A stretch of 49,552 bases of DNA from Chloroflexota bacterium (GCA_024275635.1 JAJRYT010000096.1:1-49552), one strand, 5' to 3'; shown: positions 36,901-45,256, counted from the stretch's first letter. Numbers and translations are program-made. Notes: generated by a model from the letters alone, not told the origin.

Positions 36901-38998
36901 TCAGGCGCGCCGTTTTTACCGTGATCTGGCTCAAGAACCGGCGTCTACCCTGATTCGCATTGAAAAGAAGTACCAACACAGCCGGGGCGCGCCTGATTTT
37001 CTGTTATCGCTGGCTAATCAGGCGCGACAGCGACAAGACCTGCATATTGCCGGTCTGTCTGATGGCTTGTTTTTATTAGAAAATCAACCGCGCGCCGGAC
37101 TGCCCATCATCATTAAAGCGCTAAAGGGCGTCCGCCAATACGCCCACCCGCCCTGGGAGGGTTTAGAACGTTGGCAATATCTGTTTTCGTTGGGGCGTGC
37201 GCTTTTGGAGGCGCCATCGATCACTGAGTTAAGTTTGTTACGTCCCCAACTGGAGCAGTTACTATCGTTATTGGAAGATAAAAATCATTGGTCGCCCGCC
37301 CTGGATGCGCTGCTGTTGATCTTGTCGAATTTGCGCGATAGTAAACGGGTTGATTTGGCTGCGGACAGTCTGGTTTATTTGAATGAAGCGGACGTCTTGT
37401 TGAATGAGTTTTGGGATGGTTTGTCCGATCAACCTGGTGTAGAACGGCCGTTAATTGCGGCGATTGTTTCTCGTTGGACGGGGCTGGTGAGCGCGGCGAT
37501 TGAGGATTTGCGCGGGCGGGCCAACCTGGTCGTCACGTTAAAAACAAAGCGGCTGGTTCCCACTGACCAGACAGAAGTAGCGCTGGAGATTCGCAATAAC
37601 GGCCGTGCCGCCGCTGAAAATATCATCGTGGCGCTGGAAGAAAATCCGGCCTATGCGCGGAACGGCCGGCCCCAGATCATTCCCCTGCTCCCTCCTGGTC
37701 GCGTCCAGCAGGTTAGCTTCAGCATCGAACCCCAGGTTAAGGACCATTTCCGCCTGGTCCTCAATCTGACCTATGATGACCGCAACCAACGCGACAAGGC
37801 CATCGCCTTTGGCGACATGGTTCATTTGCTCCCTCCAACGCGCGATTTCAGGCCCATTGCCAACCCATACCTACCCGGCACACCTTTACGACGCAGCAGC
37901 GCCATTTTCTTTGGGCGGCAAGACCTGTTCGATTTTATCGCTGACAATGCCGGGCGTCAGCCACATCGAAATGTTCTCATCTTAGTGGGGCAAAGACGCA
38001 CGGGTAAAACCTCTATCCTTCTGCGGCTGGCAGAACATTTGCCCGCCAATCAACTACCGGTCTATATTGATTGCCAATCTTTAGGCGTGATGCCGGGAAT
38101 GCCCGCATTATTGTACGACCTGGCCTGGACAATTGCCGATGCGTTGGCGGCGCGTGGGATTGACCTGGATGTGCCAGAGCCGGCTTTGTGGCAAGATGAA
38201 CCCACTCGTTTCTTCCAGCGCCAATTCTTGCCCCTGGTACACGCTTTGCTGCCGGAAGATACAACGCTCCTGCTCGTATTTGATGAATTTGAAGCGTTTC
38301 AAAATCTAGTGCAAGATGGTATTTTGCCCCCTACTTTATTTCCTTACCTGCGCCATCTGATGCAACACAGCGAGGCTTTGAGCTTTGTCTTTGTAGGTTC
38401 GCGCCGCCTGGAGGAGATGAGCGCTGATTATTGGTCGGTGTTATTCAACATTGCTTTGTACCAAAAAATCGGCTATCTAGCAGAAGAGGTCGCCAAGCGG
38501 CTGATTCAAGAGCCGGTTGCGCCTAACCTGGTGTATGATGATTTAGCAATTGATAAAATTTTGCGCGTAACGGCTGGGCATCCCTATTTTTTGCAGCTGG
38601 TTTGTTACACACTGGTCAAACAGGCGAACAGTAAGCGCCGCAGCTATGTCACAATCTCGAATGTGAACGCGGCGCTGGATGAGATGTTGAGCCTGGGGGA
38701 GATGCACTTTGCTTATTTGTGGCAGCGGTCAACTTATGCGGAGAAAGCGTTGTTAACGGCCGTTTCCCACATGATGGATCAGGACATTTCCTGCCACCCG
38801 GCCGACATGGTGCAATACCTGGAACCCTACGGCATCCACCTGACCCCGGCCGAGGTAACGGCCGCTTTGAAGCGCCTGGTGGAACGAGATATTTTGCAAG
38901 AAGTCACCGAAGGAACCGTCGCGCTGTACGAGCTTAAAATTGGGCTGGTGGGGCTGTGGGCCGCCAAACATAAAAGTTTGACGCATTTGTACAAGTGA
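33944..38998 (+). CDS. Giant sensor-like protein: extracellular propeller, membrane helix, cytoplasmic ATPase
   Basis: This encodes 1684 residues. A repeat-derived N-terminus of about 45 residues precedes a signal peptide (ATLFIFLVFLLLPPSTAAA). Up to about residue 950 there are FG-GAP/VCBS-like blades with calcium-type loops: DLDGDSIDDF, DWDEDGRNEI, DLDQDGQAEI, DMNGDGANEL, DFEQDGEDEL, DLDSDGVPNM. One membrane helix lies at about 958-980. The inside holds helical repeats, a CARDB-like beta domain (about 1190-1290) and an ATPase: PYLPGTPL...FFGRQDLF, Walker A GQRRTGKTSIL (Lys 1355), Walker B LVFDEFEAF (Asp 1447), GHPYFLQLVCY, and a winged-helix end. It overlaps the regulator gene, so the pair should act together: external ligand, ATPase state, regulator. 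That mechanism is inferred. Confidence 0.88.
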   Translation: MRSDRLIEKQVASGKWQVSESRAANNTLPASRPPLPALRATLFIFLVFLLLPPSTAAAQTQPPNYWQYRAADRLQHAVAADLDGDSIDDFIVIDESGKVDLLDASGNLQNSYTAPGPVLAIHTSRVDNSLQSEREIILGLRNRLILLSASGAEIWQVPLTPVTTPTDLLTSGGQDAAAEWLAQYEAIPVSLDTLDWDEDGRNEIVVLLNSGQIQLFSASGDLIWRYARNSSPNWETQPHMTVADLDQDGQAEIALGLFNPHLRFSQLALIGANGRLRWEQEQPISGRITALDIITRADGQPAIAVGTNLGHIALYDADRQRLWLRTINKPITSLTPIPFTNTAGLAVGTEAGSVIAYDEQGRRQWTRHLAPNADRSIMALSAASFMPPDNQPALAAVLGAPPENAGEPADVVLLAGNGRTLDTLADVEALGPTRLLDMNGDGANELLLTRFAQIELLGLGIGASEFASDWDYDLLGLPDSLLVIDFEQDGEDELLVGTENGRIHRLNNDGSFSWVVNPGVAITHLAALPNPVTNTPDFVVARNHAITQPDASVIYESGVALRQANGEQIWAQSLSTQITSLQVAELNGRGRPEIIVGAGNGDIIVYSSAGNELWRASLPERVEQLLTVRIDPAQDPLLIAVTTHRLYLVNPRFVPWIMASYTEPIQAVYPFKQPNNEAPGLIIFVSDNQTYGITLQGRHLPPWPLIIDGPPTHSLFAQELPLDDLLPQNTRAQAIVSSFLYTTDAGHLRYLVIEEGFPRLSWLLTGLGNITSLYWGDLDSDGVPNMAVGDENGRVDLYTIASNTRHPELIDRLNLGSHVFALTVLQRENSQKSDLLSITQNGVVQLFRVQENRPPLLTNPEVEAAQGRYNLVVSVNDAERDDVAVRLDVFDPAVQQWIAQEEKQLSGGGGKLFWLLDNPPTDENGVRYRFHYNDGFHQGDVTPPPAPPPVLPPRLNNRPLLGVLALGISGLVFTLVYLRQSQLPTSQARRFYRDLAQEPASTLIRIEKKYQHSRGAPDFLLSLANQARQRQDLHIAGLSDGLFLLENQPRAGLPIIIKALKGVRQYAHPPWEGLERWQYLFSLGRALLEAPSITELSLLRPQLEQLLSLLEDKNHWSPALDALLLILSNLRDSKRVDLAADSLVYLNEADVLLNEFWDGLSDQPGVERPLIAAIVSRWTGLVSAAIEDLRGRANLVVTLKTKRLVPTDQTEVALEIRNNGRAAAENIIVALEENPAYARNGRPQIIPLLPPGRVQQVSFSIEPQVKDHFRLVLNLTYDDRNQRDKAIAFGDMVHLLPPTRDFRPIANPYLPGTPLRRSSAIFFGRQDLFDFIADNAGRQPHRNVLILVGQRRTGKTSILLRLAEHLPANQLPVYIDCQSLGVMPGMPALLYDLAWTIADALAARGIDLDVPEPALWQDEPTRFFQRQFLPLVHALLPEDTTLLLVFDEFEAFQNLVQDGILPPTLFPYLRHLMQHSEALSFVFVGSRRLEEMSADYWSVLFNIALYQKIGYLAEEVAKRLIQEPVAPNLVYDDLAIDKILRVTAGHPYFLQLVCYTLVKQANSKRRSYVTISNVNAALDEMLSLGEMHFAYLWQRSTYAEKALLTAVSHMMDQDISCHPADMVQYLEPYGIHLTPAEVTAALKRLVERDILQEVTEGTVALYELKIGLVGLWAAKHKSLTHLYK
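33968..34062. repeat. Short-unit repeats at the 5' end of the propeller gene
   Basis: AAGTGGCAAGCGGCAAGTGGC at about 33972-33992 (two near-identical units), then CGCTTCCCGCTTCCCGCC and CCCGCTCCCCGC, form an A/G-rich versus C/T-rich pair of arms. They are translated as the low-complexity segment before the signal peptide. No other start codon lies downstream of them. Confidence 0.6.
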
Positions 38999-38999
38999 A

Positions 39000-39092
39000 A
39001 AAGTGGGCAAGTATGCAAGTGGCGCGTGGTAAGTGGTAAATTGGAAGCAGCTACACCCCTTCACCCTATCACCCCTTCACCGCGCCTCCCCT
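39000..39092. repeat. Short-unit repeats between convergent genes
   Basis: GGGCAAGTATGCAAGTGG and GTGGTAAGTGGTAAATTGG are followed by CACCCCTTCACC-type repeats. This is the same style as the repeats at 33968-34062. It lies between the convergent propeller-ATPase and SixA-like genes. Confidence 0.5.
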
Positions 39093-39584
39093 TCACCCCA
39101 ACTCCTTCGGTCGCCAGAGGCACACCAATTCGGCGCCGCTATCTTCGTCTAATTCACGCCAATGATTGATGGGCAAGGAAAGATGAGCGATGGCGGCCGT
39201 CGGCATCGTCTCCCAGGCCCCCGTCAGCAGAGCGACAAGATGTTCCATGCCCGGATTGTGGCCCACAATCATCACCCGCTCGTAAGCGTCATCCAATTGT
39301 TGTAACCGTTCCAGATAATCTTCGGAATCGGCCAGGTAAAAATGGCGGGTGTACTGTATTTCCTGGTCGTAATCGCAGGCCAGGGCGACGGCTTCGGCCG
39401 TGGACAAGGCGCGTTTGGCGCTGGAGGTGATGATGAGATCCGGGACCAGCTCTTCATCGCACAGTAACCGGCCCATGCGCGGCGCGTCTCGTTGGCCCCG
39501 TTTATTTAACGGCCGTTCATAATCCGACAAATCATTATTAGCCCAACTGGACTTGGCATGGCGCAAAACTAACAGCGTTTTCAT
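39093..39584 (-). CDS. sixA: SixA-like phosphohistidine phosphatase
   Basis: This is a 163-residue histidine-phosphatase-superfamily protein. The catalytic motif LRHAKSSW is at the N-terminus (His about 9), and the second His lies in VGHNPGMEHL. SixA proteins dephosphorylate histidine phosphotransfer domains. No histidine kinase or HPt gene is nearby, so the target is unknown. The frame opens at TTG 39596. GGAGG at 39589-39593 fits ATG 39584 better than ATG 39587 on spacing. A MITE-like repeat (copy D) lies immediately upstream and forms the leader. Confidence 0.88.
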   Translation of the reverse strand: MKTLLVLRHAKSSWANNDLSDYERPLNKRGQRDAPRMGRLLCDEELVPDLIITSSAKRALSTAEAVALACDYDQEIQYTRHFYLADSEDYLERLQQLDDAYERVMIVGHNPGMEHLVALLTGAWETMPTAAIAHLSLPINHWRELDEDSGAELVCLWRPKELG

Positions 39585-39596
39585 CATTACCTCCAA

Positions 39597-39720
39597 AGGG
39601 TTCGTTCAAAATTAACTTTGCAGTTTGCTGGTAATTGGTAATTGAGTAATTGGGTAATTACCAGTTACCAATTACCTGGTTACAATTTTTCAAACGCCAA
39701 AATTATAAACGAACGTGCCC
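39597..39720. repeat. MITE-like repeat, copy D
   Basis: The best-preserved copy. It starts AAGGGTTCGTTCAAAATTAAC and continues TTTGCAGTTTGCTGG. The core is GGTAATTGGTAATTGAG facing CCAGTTACCAATTACC. It ends CAAACGCCAAAATTATAAAC then GAACGTGCCC. The ends are imperfect inverted repeats (GTTCGTT...TTTG..GTTTG on both). Confidence 0.8.
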
Positions 39721-39844
39721 AAAGTAAATCAAATTGGTAATTTGCCAAATCGCGCGATACAAAATCGCTGCCGAATTTACACCGGCGCCACGTTTCGCAG
39801 ATACTGAACAGTTATAAGGAGAAACGTGTTCCCTGTTTGCGAAA

Positions 39845-40105
39845 CTATGTTGGCAGAAATTGGGTCAGATCAGCCTTAGACTCGATGCCTCCGGCAACAA
39901 GCTTGCCGTTGATGACAAGAGCGGGCGTGTAAAAGATTTGCAACCGGACAACCATTTTAGGCTGGCTCAAAACAGGCACCATTTCGATACAGGCGTCGGC
40001 ACGGCCGTTTCCCCAGGCATATAAAGCCGCCGCTACCTCATCACAAACCGGGTCTTCAGAACTAACAAATAACTGAATATCGTGGGCGCATTTTATCTCG
40101 GCCAT
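39845..40105 (-). CDS. Thioredoxin-fold protein without CXXC
   Basis: This encodes 86 residues. IQLFVSSEDPVCDEVAAAL, followed by LQIFYTPALVINGKLVAGG, is the layout of small thioredoxin/glutaredoxin-like proteins, including the cis-Pro loop (YTPALV). The usual CXXC is reduced to one Cys (SEDPVC), so ordinary dithiol chemistry is unlikely. It lies 11 bp downstream of the Crp/Fnr gene on the same strand and is very probably co-transcribed, suggesting a redox or nitrosative-stress theme (inference). Confidence 0.8.
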   Translation of the reverse strand: MAEIKCAHDIQLFVSSEDPVCDEVAAALYAWGNGRADACIEMVPVLSQPKMVVRLQIFYTPALVINGKLVAGGIESKADLTQFLPT

Positions 40106-40116
40106 ATTTCGCTCCT

Positions 40117-40920
40117 TTACTCATTTTCCAATAGATATTGTTCAGCCGCATCATGATGAACAATGAGTTGACGACCTTCGCGGCTTACAATTCCCTGACG
40201 AGCCAGGCTGGAGATCAACTCAGATACAGTTGAACGCACCACCCCAATCATGTCAGCGATATCCTCATGGGTAAAGTAGGGGGAAATCGTGAAATCATGA
40301 TCTTCCCCATGTCCCAGGCGACGACCAATATCCAACAAGGCCATGACCACACGCTGCTCCGCTCTGGTATGCAGCAACCCCTGCAAACGGTGCATCGCCT
40401 CCACGTGGATCTGGGAGATATACTTAAACAAGTCCAGGCACATGTTAGGGCAGCTTAACATGAAGCTCTTAAAATTAATTTCATCCATTGAGCAAACGAT
40501 GACATCTTCCATCGCTTCCGCCCAGGGCAGCTTACCTCCCACCGCGCCTAACAACAAGGCCCCAAAAGCATCGCCGGGGGCAAAAATATGTAATATCTTT
40601 TTGCGCCCGTCTGAGGTAAGAACGTAGGTTTTTACCCGGCCCAATTGTAGCAAATAAAGGCGATTGGGTTCATCAGTCGGGTTAAATAAGATTTCGCCAC
40701 GCCGATGACCTCGTATGGTTACAATGTCCGGCAGCCTATCTAGCTCCTCATCTGTCATGTTATTCCACATGGGAAAGTCGTGCAGCCGCAAGCGGCGGCG
40801 CGGCCTGACCTCCTGCTCAAGGGTTAGATAGGCTACCTGATTATTGAAGTCGCTGCCGTATTTCATCGTTTTAATCATTGGTCTATTCAGAAGCGCCGCC
40901 AGAAACGGCCGTTTCTCCAT
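40117..40920 (-). CDS. Crp/Fnr-family transcriptional regulator
   Basis: This encodes 267 residues. The cyclic-nucleotide-binding-like fold (about 50-165) contains RGEILFNPTDEPNRLYLLQLGRV (split here) and HIFAPGDAFGALLL. The C-terminal helix-turn-helix is FTHEDIADMIGVVRSTVSELISSL. No Fnr-type N-terminal Cys cluster is visible, and the usual cAMP-binding Arg-Ser pair is not evident, so the signal is unknown. The N-terminus is about 45 residues longer than typical; ATG 40878 is an alternative start. It forms an operon with the thioredoxin-fold gene. Confidence 0.9.
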   Translation of the reverse strand: MEKRPFLAALLNRPMIKTMKYGSDFNNQVAYLTLEQEVRPRRRLRLHDFPMWNNMTDEELDRLPDIVTIRGHRRGEILFNPTDEPNRLYLLQLGRVKTYVLTSDGRKKILHIFAPGDAFGALLLGAVGGKLPWAEAMEDVIVCSMDEINFKSFMLSCPNMCLDLFKYISQIHVEAMHRLQGLLHTRAEQRVVMALLDIGRRLGHGEDHDFTISPYFTHEDIADMIGVVRSTVSELISSLARQGIVSREGRQLIVHHDAAEQYLLENE

Positions 40921-40970
40921 TCATCATCTGCAACTGTTTGACCGGCTGTCAGCGCCCATGATTCTCTGAC

Positions 40971-42137
40971 TCAAACAAGCCGGGCAGTATCGTAAATGAG
41001 TTGATAGTAAGCCGGGAGCGAGCGCGCGTCCAGACATTCCGTATCAGCATGGGCGCCAACAACGGTTGGATTGCTAATCAGAATTTGGACGTCTGGTTTC
41101 TGCATAACGTAGAAGCGGGCATTACTGGCCCCATTGGTATGCAGAATGGGTGGTTCCTTGCCCGATACTTGCCGCAGTAGATTGATATACCGGCGCGCTA
41201 ACGGCCGTTCACGCGGGTAGTACGTGGCGACGCCAATCTCCCGGAAGGTAAAATCGGCCGCGTAAGAACGCCCAATCTCCTCCAAAGCGGCGACAATCTC
41301 TTCCGCTGTACTCGTCTCCGTAAAACGCAAGTCAAAACTGGCCTGGCATTGGTCCGGTATCTGGTTATGGGCACGGCCGCCGCCAATGCGAGTCATCACC
41401 AGCGACGGTACCCAGTCAGACTCTGCGCGCGGGTTGGGAAAGCGCGCCTGAAAATCAGCGTAGAGAGCCATCATCTTTTCAATCGCGTTGACGCCAAGAA
41501 ACGGGCGGCTGCCGTGAGCAGCTTGTCCACGCACGGTGACATCAAAGCTAATCATCCCCTTTTCTTTTTCGACATAAGCGAAATCAGGCCCGCCATCGGG
41601 CGCGAAGATCACCTCTGGCAAACAACCTCTCGCGTCAAGCAGTTCAACCATCTTTTGCGCGCCGTGTGCCGATCCTATCTCCTCATCTTCAGAAAAAAGT
41701 AACCAAAAATCGTTAGCCTGTCCAGCGGCGAGTAAATCGCGCAGCGCCGTCATCATCATCAAGCATTGTGTTTTCATATCCGCCACACCGCGCCCATACA
41801 AGTGTGCTCCCTCCTGTCGCAGGGCAAACAGCCCGCTGCGTCCCGGCACCACCTCAATGTGGCCATCGCCAAGCAAGCGTGGCCGCTCAGACCCCTGCGG
41901 CCTGATGAGGAGCGAGGTAAATCCATCGAAGGTGAATGTGTCAAAAGCGGTAACGGCCGGATCGAAAAACGCCTGTATCCAGGCGCGGGCGGCGGCAAAC
42001 TCGGGTTGATTTTGATCAACACAGGTTTTGAAACGAATGAATGTATCCAGATCGGCAAGGAAACGATCCGCATCAAACATTTCTGAGGCGCGCCCCTCAG
42101 GATTATGCCTGTTGGACAAACTATCGCTGTCTTTCAT
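40971..42137 (-). CDS. M20-family metallopeptidase
   Basis: This encodes 388 residues with the di-zinc amidohydrolase layout of ArgE/DapE/carboxypeptidase G2. First metal ligand GDGHIEVVP, bridging Asp in YGRGVADMK, catalytic Glu pair in SEDEEIGSAHG, Asp in FAPDGGPDF, and a late His in VGAHADTECLD. A dimerisation insert (AAHGSRPFLGVNAIEKMM) is present. It probably cleaves an N-acyl amino acid or dipeptide; substrate unknown. ATG 42080 is an alternative start beginning at MFDADRFLADL. Confidence 0.9.
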   Translation of the reverse strand: MKDSDSLSNRHNPEGRASEMFDADRFLADLDTFIRFKTCVDQNQPEFAAARAWIQAFFDPAVTAFDTFTFDGFTSLLIRPQGSERPRLLGDGHIEVVPGRSGLFALRQEGAHLYGRGVADMKTQCLMMMTALRDLLAAGQANDFWLLFSEDEEIGSAHGAQKMVELLDARGCLPEVIFAPDGGPDFAYVEKEKGMISFDVTVRGQAAHGSRPFLGVNAIEKMMALYADFQARFPNPRAESDWVPSLVMTRIGGGRAHNQIPDQCQASFDLRFTETSTAEEIVAALEEIGRSYAADFTFREIGVATYYPRERPLARRYINLLRQVSGKEPPILHTNGASNARFYVMQKPDVQILISNPTVVGAHADTECLDARSLPAYYQLIYDTARLV

Positions 42138-42212
42138 ACTGTTTGATTCTTTTGCAGATGGCCGGCAACAGTAAGCAGATTGGGGATTCTTTTCCCGGCT
42201 CCCCTGCCCATT

Positions 42213-44267
42213 TTATTGACCCAATTGTTCCTTCGCCGCCGCCGCCACCCGATCCGGCGTGAAACCGAACTTCTCTTGCAGCGCTTTCAGCGGGGCCGAC
42301 GCGCCGAATGTTTCCATGCCGATGCTGTGTCCGCTCAGGCCAACGTACCGCGCCCAGCCCAGGGTGGAGGCCTGTTCCACCGAGACGCGGGCGGTGATGT
42401 CAGGCGGCAGGACGCTGTCTTTATAGGCCTGGTCTTGTTTCTCAAATAATTCCCAGGAGGGCATACTGACAACTCTGGCGCTGATGCCTTCCGTTTTAAG
42501 CTGTTCGTAGGCGGCGACGCACAGCTGCACTTCGCTGCCTGTGCCCATGAGAATGACGTCAGGACGGCCGTTTTCCGCATCTGCCAGCACATATGCGCCC
42601 CTGGCCACACCGGCGGCCGAACCGTATTGGTCACGGTCAAACGTGGGCAAATTCTGGCGGCTGAGGATGAGGGCGACAGGTTTGTGGCGCAGCTGCATAA
42701 TGACGCGCCACGCCTCGACGACTTCGTTGGCGTCGGCCGGGCGCATGTCAATGAGGCCGGGAATGGCTCGCAGCGAAGCGATCTGCTCGACGGGCTGGTG
42801 AGTCGGCCCGTCTTCGCCGACGCCGATGGAGTCGTGGGTGAAGATGTGGATGACGGGGATTTCCATCAAGGCGCTGAGACGAATGGCAGGACGGCCGTAA
42901 TCACTGAAAATGAGAAAGCCGGAGCCAAACGGCCGTATCTTGCTCAGCGACAACCCATTCAAAATCGCGCCCATAGCGTGTTCGCGGATGCCAAAGTGGA
43001 AGTTACGGCCGTTGTAGGAAACGGCCGTAAAATCACCCGCGCCGTCAAACGTCAATCGCGTCTTCGTAGACGGAGCCAGGTCAGCCGAACCGCCGATCAG
43101 CCAGGGCACATTCTGCGCTATTGCATTAAGAACCTTCCCCGAACTATTGCGGCTGGCATCCCCCTTGGCATCGGCCGGGAAGACAGGCAAATCCTTGTCC
43201 CATCCTGCCGGCAATTGGCGATGCTGCATCTGATACAGGTGGTCGGCCAATTCAGGATATTCAGTTTTGTACACTTCAAACTGCTCAAACCAGGCGTCAC
43301 GCAATGATTTGCCCCGCTGTCCCATCCCCCCAGCAAAATGCTGGCGCACATCGTCGGGAACCAGGAACGTCGCATCTTCCGGCCAGCCATAATTGCGCTT
43401 CGTCAGCCGGATTTCCTCGTCGCCCAGCGGGGAGCCGTGCGCGCCGTGTGTATCCTGCTTGTGGGGCGCGCCATAGGCGATATGACTGTCCACAATAATC
43501 AGCGTCGGCCGATCGGTCGTATTTTTAAACGTCTGAAAGGCGCGGGTCAGCGTTTCCTGGTCATTGGCATCGCCCACACGCAGCACATTCCAACCATAGC
43601 CCAGGAATCGGGTAGCCACATCTTCACTAAACGCCCAGGCCGTGTTCCCTTCAATGGTGATTTTGTTGTTGTCATACACCCAGCACAAGTTGGACAGTTT
43701 CAGATGTCCGGCCAACGACGCCGCTTCACTGGCGATCCCTTCCATCATGTCGCCATCGCCAGAAAGGGCATAAACATCATAATCGAACATCTCGAAGCCG
43801 GGCCGGTTAAAATACTCGCCCAGCCAGCGGCCGGCGATGGCCATACCCACGCTGGTCGCCACACCCTGCCCCAATGGACCGGTTGTCGTTTCAATGCCCG
43901 ACGTCCAGCGATATTCAGGATGTCCGGGCGTGCGGCTGTCAAGCTGGCGGAACTGCTTAATGTCGTCCAGCGTGACGGACAGCTCGCCCAGCGTTTCATA
44001 TTTGGGATTGACGGCCTTCACGCCGGTCAGGTGCAGCAGCGCATAGAGTAAGGTTGAGGCGTGGCCGATAGAGAGGACAAAACGATCCCGGTTAGGCCAG
44101 ATGGGGTCATCTGGGTCAAAGCGCAAAAATTCCTGCCAGATATTGTAGGCGACAGGGGCCAGGGCCATGGGCGTGCCGGGGTGGCCGGAGTTGGCCGCTT
44201 GCACCGCGTCCATGGCCAGGGTGCGGATGGTGTTGATGCTCTTTTGCTCAATAGTTGGTGTATGCAT
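42213..44267 (-). CDS. tkt: Transketolase
   Basis: This is a thiamine-diphosphate enzyme that moves two-carbon units between sugar phosphates in the pentose phosphate and Calvin-type pathways. At 684 residues it has the normal length. The N-terminus has [15 protein letters not shown]. The TPP motif is [20 protein letters not shown]...DNNKITIEG. The pyrimidine-binding half shows [13 protein letters not shown] and [18 protein letters not shown]. It is complete, with no odd features. A nested hairpin lies just upstream. Confidence 0.97.
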   Translation of the reverse strand: MHTPTIEQKSINTIRTLAMDAVQAANSGHPGTPMALAPVAYNIWQEFLRFDPDDPIWPNRDRFVLSIGHASTLLYALLHLTGVKAVNPKYETLGELSVTLDDIKQFRQLDSRTPGHPEYRWTSGIETTTGPLGQGVATSVGMAIAGRWLGEYFNRPGFEMFDYDVYALSGDGDMMEGIASEAASLAGHLKLSNLCWVYDNNKITIEGNTAWAFSEDVATRFLGYGWNVLRVGDANDQETLTRAFQTFKNTTDRPTLIIVDSHIAYGAPHKQDTHGAHGSPLGDEEIRLTKRNYGWPEDATFLVPDDVRQHFAGGMGQRGKSLRDAWFEQFEVYKTEYPELADHLYQMQHRQLPAGWDKDLPVFPADAKGDASRNSSGKVLNAIAQNVPWLIGGSADLAPSTKTRLTFDGAGDFTAVSYNGRNFHFGIREHAMGAILNGLSLSKIRPFGSGFLIFSDYGRPAIRLSALMEIPVIHIFTHDSIGVGEDGPTHQPVEQIASLRAIPGLIDMRPADANEVVEAWRVIMQLRHKPVALILSRQNLPTFDRDQYGSAAGVARGAYVLADAENGRPDVILMGTGSEVQLCVAAYEQLKTEGISARVVSMPSWELFEKQDQAYKDSVLPPDITARVSVEQASTLGWARYVGLSGHSIGMETFGASAPLKALQEKFGFTPDRVAAAAKEQLGQ

Positions 44268-44291
44268 GAATAGTTAATTACCTGGCAAGAT

Positions 44292-44329
44292 CGGTTCGCT
44301 CTTGGAGATTGAACCAATCTGAACGAACC
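44292..44329. repeat. Nested hairpin upstream of transketolase
   Basis: GGTTCGCTC (44292-44300) pairs imperfectly with GAACGAACC (44321-44329), enclosing AGATTG-AAC-CAATCT. Its GGTTCGTTC end resembles the MITE-like termini. Confidence 0.5.
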
Positions 44330-44330
44330 T

Positions 44331-44687
44331 CTAGAAAGTAATAATTTGGTACCCATCAGCCGCCCGCGCCCGCAGGCTGGGGTGCTGGTGATATTCTGAG
44401 AGGAACGGCAGGCCGAGTTCCTCTGCTTTTTCGTACACGTGGAAGGCTTTGGCGCAGTAACGGCACAAACCGGCAACGTTATCTTCGACGCGGGCATACA
44501 ATTGGTAACGTTTGTCTTCTGGGTTAGCCAGGGTTACGGCCGATACCGTGCCGCCGCCATCGAAAATAATCTGCACCTCATCACCGGCTTCCTTGAATTC
44601 GCGGGCAGTTTGCAAAGCGTTGACCACGCGGCCTAAATCCTGGTGTTCTTCCATTTCTGAAAGAATAACAATGGCTACTTTTATCAT
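44331..44687 (-). CDS. DsrE-like small sulfur-relay-family protein
   Basis: This encodes 118 residues. The pattern KVAIVILSEMEEHQDLGRVVNALQ with VQIIFDGGGT and the ending VAGLCRYCAKAFHV fits the DsrE/DsrF-like alpha-beta fold. Members are involved in sulfur transfer or are of unknown function. The CRYC pair is a possible active thiol site. The frame extends upstream through a hairpin repeat, but AAGG 7 nt before ATG 44687 fixes the start. Confidence 0.8.
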   Translation of the reverse strand: MIKVAIVILSEMEEHQDLGRVVNALQTAREFKEAGDEVQIIFDGGGTVSAVTLANPEDKRYQLYARVEDNVAGLCRYCAKAFHVYEKAEELGLPFLSEYHQHPSLRARAADGYQIITF

Positions 44688-44721
44688 AATGTACCTTTTT
44701 GTAGTTGACGTTGCTAAGGCG

Positions 44722-44778
44722 TCCTCCCGGAGGTTCACGAGTGGCAAGCTGGTTTCATCAAGCCAACCCCCGGGAGGA
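44722..44778. repeat. CCTCCCGGAGGTT hairpin repeat, copy R3
   Basis: The arms TCCTCCCGGAGGTT (44722-44735) and AACCCCCGGGAGGA (44765-44778) pair with one mismatch. The left arm is followed by CACGAGTGG, nearly as in copy R1 (CACGAGCGG). It lies between the DsrE-like gene and the Met-rich membrane gene. Confidence 0.75.
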
Positions 44779-44803
44779 TTCGTATATAGAGGATACGGCC
44801 GTT

Positions 44804-45256
44804 CTACACAAACAGCCCATAAACCAGAGCGACAACCAATCCAAAAATCACGTGACCGATTAGACCGCCCATGAAGGCCATCATGCCGCCGTTGTTCGTC
44901 ATATAAATGCCGGGAGCATTTACCGTACCGGCTTTAACACCGGCGTGCATCATGGGTACGCCGCCCATCATCACACCGGAAACAAGCCAGTGGACCGCCC
45001 CAAAAATAATGCCTCCCAACAAGCTTGCTGTGCCGATACCGGCATTCCATAAGATCGCGTAAACAATGGCAAACACCACGCCCATCATGAAATGCATGCC
45101 CATACCCATTTTGCGGTTACTTTCGGCGCTGAACATCGAACCCAGCATTCCTACGATGTCCATTTTGGGTAATCCCATTTTGGGGGCCATCACCATGACC
45201 ATAGTCATCACAATGGTTCCAACGATACCAGCAACGATTGCTCCTAAAATATTCAT
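44804..45256 (-). CDS. Met-rich four-helix membrane protein
   Basis: This encodes 150 residues with about four membrane helices. It is unusually rich in Met (MTMVMVMAPKMG, KMGMGMHFMMGVVF, GVMMGGVPMMHAG) with several His near them. The pattern resembles DUF6789-like membrane proteins, tentatively. The Met/His content could bind a soft metal, which is speculative. AGGAG at 45262-45266 fixes ATG 45256. It precedes the DsrE-like gene on the same strand, separated by repeat R3. Confidence 0.8.
   Translation of the reverse strand: MNILGAIVAGIVGTIVMTMVMVMAPKMGLPKMDIVGMLGSMFSAESNRKMGMGMHFMMGVVFAIVYAILWNAGIGTASLLGGIIFGAVHWLVSGVMMGGVPMMHAGVKAGTVNAPGIYMTNNGGMMAFMGGLIGHVIFGLVVALVYGLFV

Noticed and set aside
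43338..44051. 237-residue open frame opposite transketolase
   Set aside because: It is an antisense shadow of a clearly conserved gene.
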